14,493 bases of DNA, taken from the NCBI GenBank assembly GCA_029550985.1, contig JAKPGH010000029.1:1-14493 (forward strand), read 5' to 3'. Positions 1 to 7,100 of the stretch are shown piece by piece. How positions within the stretch are numbered: position 1 is the stretch's first letter; every line of letters begins with the position of its first letter. The notes under the pieces are model-generated. The model was not told where the DNA came from, did no database searches, and saw only the letters and a list, made by a program, of their open reading frames with translations. This stretch comes from Bacillota bacterium. Its GTDB lineage: Bacteria; Bacillota; Clostridia; Oscillospirales; Ruminococcaceae. The translations under genes were made by a program, and so were the position numbers.

Positions 1-1
1 C

Positions 2-790
2 CATCTGCGGGACAAGCGCACCGACCCGGCCGTCATTTGCATGGATGAGCTGGGCCGTTTTGTCATCCCCATCCTTTCCGGACACATTGGCGGCGCCAAT
101 GAAATAGCGGAAATGCTGGCGGTGCGTCTGAACGCCACCCCGGTCATCACCACCGCCACCGACATTCACAACAAATTTGCCGTAGACGCCTGGGCGGCAA
201 AGCAAGGGTTTATCATCGATAACATCCATCGGGCCAAAGTCGTTTCCGCCGCAATTTTGGAAAGAAACGTCCCCCTTTCCTGCGATTTTCCCATTATTAC
301 CGATTACCCTAACGGTGTTGTGCCGGGAGAAACCGGCGATGTCGGCATTTGCATCACTTTTCGGAAGAAAGCGCCGTTTTTGCAAACGCTGCGCCTCATC
401 CCGCCTATCCTGCATCTGGGAATCGGTTGCCGCAAAGGAACGTCTGCCGACGTCATTCACAATGCCATCCAAACGGTGCTGGAGCAACATCAAATTGACC
501 CGCGGGCTGTTAAGTGTGTCGCTTCCATCGACTTAAAAGCTGCCGAGACGGGGCTTTTGGAATACTGCGGCCGAAACCAATGGCCGGTAGTTTTCTATTC
601 CGCGGAGGAACTGCAAAGGGTAAAGGGCGACTTTTCTGCTTCGGAATTTGTAGAAAGGGTCACCGGCGTGGACAATGTCTGCGAGCGGGCCGCGTTGGTG
701 GGGGCGGAAACTCTGGTGGTAGGAAAAACCGCCGTCTGCGGCGTGACGGTGGCTATCGCGGCGGAAAGGTTGGAGGTGCGCTTTGGGTAA
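2..790 (+). CDS. cbiG: Cobalt-precorrin-5A hydrolase CbiG, 5'-truncated by the window edge
   Basis: CbiG opens the delta-lactone of cobalt-precorrin-5A and releases the C20 carbon as acetaldehyde in the anaerobic B12 pathway. The frame is open from base 2, so the gene enters from outside and the ATG at 41 is internal. Counting from that Met, the N-terminal CbiG signature RFVIPILSGHIGGANEIA is at residues 6-23, the middle domain spans about 30-120, and the C-terminal CbiG_C domain begins at HLGIGCRKGT (125-134) and includes GVDNVCERAAL (209-219). Roughly the first 80-100 residues of a usual 330-350-residue protein are missing. The stop overlaps the start of cbiH by 8 bp. Identification is firm from several conserved blocks and from the neighbouring cobalamin genes. 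Confidence 0.95.
   Translation, partial: HLRDKRTDPAVICMDELGRFVIPILSGHIGGANEIAEMLAVRLNATPVITTATDIHNKFAVDAWAAKQGFIIDNIHRAKVVSAAILERNVPLSCDFPIITDYPNGVVPGETGDVGICITFRKKAPFLQTLRLIPPILHLGIGCRKGTSADVIHNAIQTVLEQHQIDPRAVKCVASIDLKAAETGLLEYCGRNQWPVVFYSAEELQRVKGDFSASEFVERVTGVDNVCERAALVGAETLVVGKTAVCGVTVAIAAERLEVRFG
772..777 (+). promoter_or_regulatory. Ribosome binding site fixing the TTG start of cbiH
   Basis: GGAGGT lies inside the end of cbiG, 5 bases before the TTG at 783. It supports TTG as the true start, because the protein from there begins directly with the family's N-terminal strand and GIGPG loop. Confidence 0.7.
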
Positions 791-1514
791 AGTGTCTGTA
801 GTGGGTATCGGCCCCGGCAACTACGAAAATATGACCATAGGGGCGAACTGCGCTTTGAAAAGCTGCGATGTCATTGTCGGATATCATGTGTACGTGGATT
901 TGGTGAAAGAGCGCTATCCCAGCAAAGAGTTTATCACCACCCCCATGACGCAGGAAATAAAGCGCTGCCGGATGGCAATTGATTTGGCGCTGCAGGGAAA
1001 ACAAGTCGCCGTGGTCTGCTCCGGCGACAGTGGCATCTATGGAATGGCCGCGTTGATTTACCAGCTCCGAGGCGCCTGCGCGGAGCCGGAAATTCAAGTG
1101 ATTCCCGGGCTCACCGCCGCCTGCAGCGGGGCGGCGCTTTTGGGCGCGCCTCTGACCCACGATTTTGCCGCCATCAGCCTCAGCGACCGGCTGACCGACT
1201 GGGAAACCATCGAAAAGCGGCTGGTTGCGGCGGCACAGGCCGATTTTTCCATCGTGCTGTACAACCCGGTCAGCAAGGGCCGCCCCCATCACCTGCGCCG
1301 GGCCTGCGACATCCTGCTGCGCTGCCTGCCAAAGGACCGACTTTGCGGCATTGCCCGGCAGATTGGCAGGGAAGGCCAACATTGCCGGCTGTTGTCCCTG
1401 GAGGATTTGAGGGACGCAGAGGTGGACATGTTCAGCACGGTGTTTATTGGCAACGGAGCAACCCGCAACATTGGCGGGAATATGGTGACGCCAAGAGGGT
1501 ATCGGGATGTATAA
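783..1514 (+). CDS. cbiH: Cobalt-factor III / precorrin-3B C17-methyltransferase CbiH (CobJ family)
   Basis: This SAM-dependent tetrapyrrole methylase methylates C17 and drives ring contraction of cobalt-factor III to cobalt-precorrin-4. The 243-residue length is normal for the family. Visible motifs are GIGPG (8-12) of the SAM/tetrapyrrole fold, CSGDSGIYGMA (79-89), VIPGLTAACSGAALLGAPL (106-124), ISLSDRLTDWETIEKRL (131-147), IVLYNPVSKGRPHHL (157-171) and a closing MVTPRGY (234-240). The start is TTG, chosen because a GGAGGT lies 5 bases upstream and the N-terminus aligns with the fold. It overlaps cbiG by 8 bp and the next gene by 8 bp, pointing to one polycistronic message with coupled translation. 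The cobalt-early assignment (CbiH rather than aerobic CobJ) rests on the adjacent cbiG. Confidence 0.95.
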   Translation: MGKVSVVGIGPGNYENMTIGANCALKSCDVIVGYHVYVDLVKERYPSKEFITTPMTQEIKRCRMAIDLALQGKQVAVVCSGDSGIYGMAALIYQLRGACAEPEIQVIPGLTAACSGAALLGAPLTHDFAAISLSDRLTDWETIEKRLVAAAQADFSIVLYNPVSKGRPHHLRRACDILLRCLPKDRLCGIARQIGREGQHCRLLSLEDLRDAEVDMFSTVFIGNGATRNIGGNMVTPRGYRDV

Positions 1515-3495
1515 CATCTGTGTTTTTGCTGGAACCACAGAGGGCAGGAAACTGGTGGAGTTTTTAAGCTCGCAGCCCGTGTCGGTTACGGCCTGCGTGG
1601 CAACCGAATACGGCGAGGCGTTGCTTCCCAAAGCGGACAATCTCACCATTTCCACCAGGCGGCTGTCGACGGCGGAAATCATGGAAATGCTTTCCAACAA
1701 CCGTTTTGATTTGGTGGTGGACGCCACCCACCCCTATGCGGCTTCCGTCACCGAAAACATTGCCGCCGCCTGCCATGCTACCAAAACGGAATATCTGCGG
1801 CTTTTGCGCAAGGCTTCTTCTGCGTCTTCGAACGCGGTGTTCGTTTCGGACGTCAGCGCAGCCGTTGCGTTTCTCAATGGGACGGAAGGAAACATCCTTC
1901 TTGCCACCGGCAGCAAGGAACTGCATCAATTCTCCGTCATCACCAACTTTGCGCAACGAGTCTACGCCCGGGTTTTGCCGATGGAAGCATCCCTCCAGGC
2001 ATGCAGCGCCGCCGGGTTAAAGTCTTCCCACATCATTGCGATGCAGGGGCCGTTTACCGAAGAAGTCAATGTCGCCCTATTGCGGTATGCGTCCGCCTTC
2101 TGGCTGGTGACCAAGGATGGCGGCGAGGAGGGTGGATTTGACGCCAAAGCAGCAGCCGCTCAAAGAGCGGGGGCCCGATTGGTCGTCATCGGGCGCCCGC
2201 CCCAGCGAAACGGCGTCACGATCGGGGAAGCGATTGAAATCCTTTGTCGGCGGTTCGGCTGCCGATGGGTGCCGCATGTCCACATTGTGGGCATCGGGCC
2301 TGGAAGCCGGGACGCCATGACCAAAGAAGCGCTTGAAGCCATCCGGCAAGCCGACTGCCTTATCGGCGCCAGGCGAATGCTGGAGGCGGCCGCTGCTTCT
2401 CCACAAGCGGTCTACGAAGCCATTGACCCCCAAGCCATTGCGGACTATATTCTGTCCCACCGCGGTTACGAAAAATTTGCCGTTTTAATGTCGGGGGATG
2501 TCGGCTTTTTCAGCGGTGCCAAAAAACTGCTGCCGTTGCTCGAAGGGTGCAAGGTGGACGTTTTGTCCGGCATCAGCTCATTGTCATACCTCTGTGCCAG
2601 GCTGAAAACTTCTTACGAGGATGTTTTTGTCACCAGCGTTCACGGGCGGAAACACAACATCCTGCCGGACGTTCGGTCCCACAGCCGTGTCTTTGTCCTG
2701 GGCGGCGGCGAGCACGGCATGAACCAGCTGTGCCTCACTTTAGTGCAAGCAGGCTTGGGTGATGTGCAGGTGACCATCGGCGAAAGGCTGAGCTATCCGG
2801 ATGAGAAAATCACCCAAGGAACGGCGGCCCAGCTTGCGGATGGGGTTTACGACCCTTTAAGCGTTGCGCTGATTGAAAACCACCGGCCCGATGCCATAGC
2901 GACCCACGGCCTGCCGGACAGCCAGTTTCTGCGGGGTTCGGACGCGGACGGTATCGTTCCCATGACCAAAAGCGAAGTGCGCGCCGTATGTCTTTCCAAG
3001 CTGCAGCTGACCGAGCGTTCGGTTTGCTGGGATATCGGCGCGGGGACGGGGTCGGTTGCCATCGAGATGGCATTGCAGGCAAAAAAAGGTCAGGTTTACG
3101 CAATCGAGCGCAGGAGCGCGGCGGTAGAGCTTTTGCAACAAAACAAAGCTCGGTTTTCGGTGGAAAATCTGACGGTGGTCAGCGGAACGGCGCCGGAGGC
3201 CTGCGCCGACTTGCCCGACCCAAGCCATGTGTTTATTGGGGGATGCTCCGGCCGGATGCGGGAGATTCTTCTGTTGCTGCTGGCAAAAAACCAAAGGGTC
3301 CGCATCGTTACCACCGCCATTTCCCTTGAGACCGTTGCGGAGTTGACGGCTTGTATGCGGGAGTTCCCCTTTCTGGATACGGAGGTGGTTGCATTGCAGG
3401 TGGCTTCCGGCAAGAAGGCGGGGGCACATCACCTCATGACCGGTCAAAATCCCATTTACATTTTCACCATGCAGGCGGGCGGAAAAATGACATGA
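1507..3495 (+). CDS. cbiJET: Fused cobalt-precorrin-6A reductase / C5- and C15-methyltransferase (CbiJ-CbiE-CbiT)
   Basis: One 662-residue cytosolic polypeptide carries three enzymes. Residues 1-250 are CbiJ, the NAD(P)H-dependent cobalt-precorrin-6A reductase, with GTTEGR (9-14), DATHPYA (72-78), ATGSKEL (133-139), MQGPF (179-183) and VTKDGG (201-206). Residues 257-460 are CbiE, the C5-methyltransferase, with GIGPG (262-266), LMSGDVGFFSGAKKL (327-341) and VLSGISSLSYL (352-362). Residues 485-662 are CbiT, the C15-methyltransferase/decarboxylase, with the Rossmann SAM motif DIGAGTGSVAIEMA (509-522), YAIER (531-535), FIGGCSGRM (576-584) and NPIYIF (648-653). CbiJ and CbiE are joined by only about six residues (GCRWVP). 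All catalytic motifs look intact. ATG 1507 has GAGGG at 1495-1499 and overlaps cbiH by 8 bp. CbiE-CbiT fusions are common; the added CbiJ domain is less usual as far as I know. Confidence 0.93.
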   Translation: MYNICVFAGTTEGRKLVEFLSSQPVSVTACVATEYGEALLPKADNLTISTRRLSTAEIMEMLSNNRFDLVVDATHPYAASVTENIAAACHATKTEYLRLLRKASSASSNAVFVSDVSAAVAFLNGTEGNILLATGSKELHQFSVITNFAQRVYARVLPMEASLQACSAAGLKSSHIIAMQGPFTEEVNVALLRYASAFWLVTKDGGEEGGFDAKAAAAQRAGARLVVIGRPPQRNGVTIGEAIEILCRRFGCRWVPHVHIVGIGPGSRDAMTKEALEAIRQADCLIGARRMLEAAAASPQAVYEAIDPQAIADYILSHRGYEKFAVLMSGDVGFFSGAKKLLPLLEGCKVDVLSGISSLSYLCARLKTSYEDVFVTSVHGRKHNILPDVRSHSRVFVLGGGEHGMNQLCLTLVQAGLGDVQVTIGERLSYPDEKITQGTAAQLADGVYDPLSVALIENHRPDAIATHGLPDSQFLRGSDADGIVPMTKSEVRAVCLSKLQLTERSVCWDIGAGTGSVAIEMALQAKKGQVYAIERRSAAVELLQQNKARFSVENLTVVSGTAPEACADLPDPSHVFIGGCSGRMREILLLLLAKNQRVRIVTTAISLETVAELTACMREFPFLDTEVVALQVASGKKAGAHHLMTGQNPIYIFTMQAGGKMT

Positions 3496-3641
3496 AGCGG
3501 TCGTTGCTTGCTTTCGTCGGTTGTGCCAGTGTTCTGCTGTTCTTTGGAAAGGAAGGCTTGGACGCCGCATTTCGGCAACCGGCGTCGCCATTCGCAACTG
3601 GGACATCCGCAAAAAATATGTTTGCCCGGTATCCGCTGTAG
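3492..3641 (+). CDS. Small hypothetical membrane-associated or secreted protein at operon end
   Basis: A 49-codon frame starts at an ATG that overlaps the cbiJET stop as ATGA, the classic arrangement for translational coupling. The predicted N-terminus is MKRSLLAFVGC followed by ASVLLFF: a basic start and a hydrophobic stretch of about 14 residues, so it could be a signal peptide, a signal anchor, or a weak lipoprotein signal with Cys11 (the residues before Cys are a poor lipobox). The remaining 30 residues are polar with no motif I recognise. No convincing Shine-Dalgarno is present beyond G-rich sequence near 3477-3482. The strong terminator starts 27 bp after the stop, so it lies within the operon transcript. 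It may be a real small protein, a gene remnant, or chance; the context favours translation but gives no function. Confidence 0.4.
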   Translation: MKRSLLAFVGCASVLLFFGKEGLDAAFRQPASPFATGTSAKNMFARYPL

Positions 3642-3668
3642 TTTGGGTTGCATGGCCAATCGAACAAT

Positions 3669-3716
3669 AAAAGAAGCAGTCCGCGGCGCATCGCCTGCGG
3701 ACTGCTTCTTTTGTTT
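3669..3716 (+). terminator. Strong intrinsic terminator of the cobalamin operon
   Basis: A perfect 16-bp stem (AAAAGAAGCAGTCCGC paired with GCGGACTGCTTCTTTT) encloses a 12-base loop that can itself pair GGCG with CGCC. A T-rich tail follows. The A-rich and T-rich ends make it potentially bidirectional. Its core is shared with the hairpin at 9869-9910. Confidence 0.9.
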
Positions 3717-3733
3717 CAGACAGATTTGAAAAT

Positions 3734-3740
3734 AGGAGGT
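3734..3740 (+). promoter_or_regulatory. Consensus Shine-Dalgarno before a short interrupted frame
   Basis: AGGAGGT lies 10 bases before the ATG at 3751. It is one of the strongest ribosome binding sites in the window yet precedes a frame of only 22 codons, which argues that the following gene was or is longer than the uninterrupted frame. Confidence 0.6.
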
Positions 3741-3750
3741 TAGCAAACCG

Positions 3751-3974
3751 ATGATTCATGTCAAAAAAATCATGTTTGATGCAGAAAATAATTCTATTGA
3801 AATTTTTTTGATACATTAGATGCTGGAACACTAAACCGGACAATTCGCAGGTTTCCAATCTGCACGATTGCCGGGATGTTGGGCTTCCAGCAAAAACAGT
3901 ATTTGGTAGAAGAAGACGACAGGTCGGACATGCCCGACATGATATTTGAACCACGGTTCAGCGGCAATCTATAG
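3751..3974 (+). pseudogene. Interrupted small gene, about 74 codons if a frame change at 3804-3810 is allowed
   Basis: From ATG 3751 the frame runs MIHVKKIMFDAENNSIEIF and then reaches TAG at 3817 after 22 codons. The -1 frame opens at 3810 and continues through LDAGTLNRTIRRFPICTIAG and a more acidic tail to TAG at 3972. Joining the two frames needs one extra T in a run of seven T, or a -1 ribosomal shift at T TTT TTG (3804-3810). The joined product would be 74 residues, soluble, without a signal peptide. I recognise no family. The perfect Shine-Dalgarno suggests it is, or recently was, translated. Alternatives are a real pseudogene, a homopolymer sequencing error, or programmed frameshifting. 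The region is richer in A/T than its neighbours. Confidence 0.4.
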
Positions 3975-4140
3975 CGAGGTGAAAAGGAGCAAAAGTTAAG
4001 TTTGCAATCGAATTCCCCCTTCCCATTGGCGGAGGTAAGGTTTCGTCATTGTTCTCTCGGCTTATTGCTCCCAACATAGAACTATTTAGCCCACTCTCAC
4101 GCAAAAACGAAACCACAATCCGTGAAGGAGGAATCAACCC
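3975..4140 (+). other. Intergenic leader before the surface-protein gene
   Basis: These 166 bases hold no frame I can support and no convincing -35/-10 pair. They end in the ribosome binding site of the following gene. The leader could contain the promoter of the surface protein in a form I cannot recognise, or transcription could begin upstream of the 3751 frame. Confidence 0.4.
4125..4131 (+). promoter_or_regulatory. Ribosome binding site fixing the GTG start of the surface protein
   Basis: AAGGAGG lies 9 bases before GTG 4141. The GTG is followed at once by a lysine/arginine-containing signal peptide, so this start gives a complete secretion signal. Confidence 0.85.
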
Positions 4141-7100
4141 GTGAGCAAGCGCTTGTTCAGCATTCTTCTCGCTTTGTGCATGGTGGCGACGATGTTGCCG
4201 GTACCCGCCGTGGCGGAAGAAACAGACACACCTGTGGAAGAAATAGGCATGGAAGAAACAGGTGCACCTGTGGAAGAAACAGGCACACTTGAGGAAGAAA
4301 GCCAGGGCATCATCGTTGCATTTGTTCCCCTGGAGGAAACCGAACGGACCGTTGCGCCGGGCACATCCCTGGAGGATTTGGATTTGCCCAAAACCCTGAC
4401 CGTCACGGTGCAGACCGCCGCTCCCGCCGAGGAAGAGGATGACGCCGCAAGCGCCGATGAGGATACCTCCATGTCCGACGAGGCGTCGGGAAAACCGGTG
4501 GACGATACCGAAAACTCCGACGGGGATACATCCGCGCCCGACCATGTATCGGCAGAGCCTGCGGATGGCTACGGCGCCGCCTCCCCTGCGGAGGAAACCG
4601 GCGAAACCACCCGGACCATTCCCGTTACCTGGGTTTCCGAGCCGGAATATGACGGAAACACCGAGGGCGAATATCTCTTCACCCCGGTGATTGAGGGCTA
4701 CACCGTTAGCGCAGAACTGCCCCAAATCAAGGTGACGGTGGAACCCACCCCCGCACCTACGGCGTTGGGCATGCTGTTGGGCTCCACCGGAAGCATCCTC
4801 TCCATTACAGTTTCCACCGCGGAGGAACTTATGGCAGCCATTCCCGATATAGCAACGAATGGCACGATCTATTTGACAGATGACATCACCCTTACTGAGA
4901 CGGTGACCATTAACCACTCTAGAAGTTTTACCATTGACCTTGGCGGCAAAACGCTGAACGGCGGCTCCAACACCTGCATTACACACAAAGGCGGCGGCAC
5001 CCTGACCATTCAAAATGGTTATTTGCTGGCTAATACATCATCAATGACTTCCGCCACAATTCAATTAGATTCATCCAGCGGGCTTATGCTGAAAAATACA
5101 ATGGTGGAGAACAATGGTTATGGAATTAAATCATATAGCTCCGGAGACGTCACCATTCAAGGCGGGAAAGTGAAAGCCGGCGCAAACGCTGCCATTTCTA
5201 TAGAGGGCCGAGGGAACCTGGATGTTTCCGGCGCAACCATAGAGGGACACCTGTATGGTATTAGAATTTACAACGCCACAACACCCACCGTTACCATTGG
5301 TGGCGGAACTTATATTAGAAATTATGATTCTTTGGGCAATGCAATTTCGGCTTCGTCAAGTAACCACACCCTTATCCTCAAAGGCTGCACCATATATTCC
5401 GTGGGCTACTATGCAGTTAATTCGGCCTTCAAAATCCAGGGTAACTCTCCTGTCGTCCTGCGGAGCAGTGGCACTAGTGCGGCATCTAATGCTCCGGATT
5501 TGAGCGACTATACGGGTATCATCCATGCCAGCACCAATGTTGACGGTTCCCAAAACAATGTCATTTCCGCCGAAGTCCTGAACAATAACATCAAAACCTA
5601 TAAATACCTGGCCTTTGCGCCGGCCAACCTCAAAATTCGCAACGCAACCACCAATGCCTTTTATGATAATCTGCAATCCGCTGTTGATGAGGTGCAGGAG
5701 GGCGAAATCATCGATCTGGTGGGCAACCTCACCCTTGCCGAGACAGTGGAAATCCCCGCAGGCGATGACCGCAGCTTTATCCTTAATTTAAATAACAATA
5801 CGCTGGATGGCGGCGGCAGTGGCACCAGCATCCTGCACAATGGCGGCGGCACCCTGACCATTGCCAACCGCATCAGGGCCTCTGCTCAAACCGGCACCAT
5901 AAAGGGCAGCATAGACGGAACCGGAAGAGTAGCCGTTGCCGGCCCCGTGGTTTTCCAGGGCGCGCCTGCTTTCAACAATGCCAATCTGGTTTTGGACGGC
6001 GTAATGGTGGTCAAAGCCAGCACCAACCCCGATGGAAACACGTCGGACCCTTACGATGAAAGCAACCTTTCCAGCTACCAATACCTCGAATTTGGGTTCT
6101 CTTTCTATGCCAAAATCGGCGACACAGGTTATACCCTACTGGAGCATGCTGTTTCCGCGGTGCAGGAGGGGGAAACCATCGTATTGTTGGAAAACATTAC
6201 CCTTGATGCAACCATTACCATTGACAAAAACTTTGACTTTACCCTTGACCTGAACGGCAAAACGATAGAACTTAACAAGTTGTCATCCCCACCTATCCTT
6301 TACACAGGCCCTGGCAAACTGACCATTGACAGCAGCGTGGCTGGCGGCAAGATTCAAGCCATTGGAAGCTCTCTCTCGGTGGTTCAAATAAAGTGCAACA
6401 CTGGTAATTTAACCATTCGGAATTGCACCTTAAACGGTAATTATGGGATTTATTTTAACGCTCCCCAAGGCTTTGGGAACTTAGATATCATTAACTGCAC
6501 GGTGAACGCGTATTACGGAATTTATCTCTATGACAGTGGTACTCGATATAATATTGGCGCCATTAATATTTCCAACAGCCAAATCATCAGATCGGACGAT
6601 TCTAACTCTGGTACTACTCGTTATGGTATTAACTATAGTTACGTAACGATGGAAGGTATCAATCTTTCCGACAGTACAATCAGCGGTTTTGAGATCGGTA
6701 TTGGAAATGACTATGGCACCAAGAACACGGTAACGGTTTCCGGACATACCGTTATCCAAGGTACAAACCGCAGTTCTAGTCGAGCGCTGAGTAATGTAAA
6801 TCTGCAGTTAAATGGCGTAAAGGTGATCAAGGCAAGCAAGAATTACAACGGCACCTTGCCGGAAGCTTACGATGAAAGTAAAATCACCGCCTACAAGTAT
6901 CTTGAATTTGATACTGCTGTCGCCCAAATTGGCTCCACCTACTACAAAACCCTGCAGGATGCCATTGATGCGGTGAAGAATGGGGAAACCATCCAACTGC
7001 TGAGCGACCTCGATCTGGATGCGGAAGTAACCATCCCCGGCACCAACAGTTACAGCTTTACCCTGAACTTAAACGGCCACAAGCTGGAAAGCAACGGCCT

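Noticed and set aside
753..1727. 324-codon open frame on the minus strand
   Set aside because: Antisense to cbiH and the start of cbiJET, whose forward frames carry clear family motifs.
3643..3671. Possible promoter TTGGGT-17-AATAAA
   Set aside because: Both boxes are poor matches and the -10 would lie inside the terminator stem.
2857..3954. 365-codon open frame on the minus strand
   Set aside because: Antisense to CbiE/CbiT, and it runs through the strong terminator hairpin. The product has no recognisable domain.
3958..5013. 351-codon open frame on the minus strand with Gly/His/Cys-rich sequence
   Set aside because: Antisense to the acidic repeats at the start of the surface protein, which creates the low-complexity HRCxCFF-like pattern.
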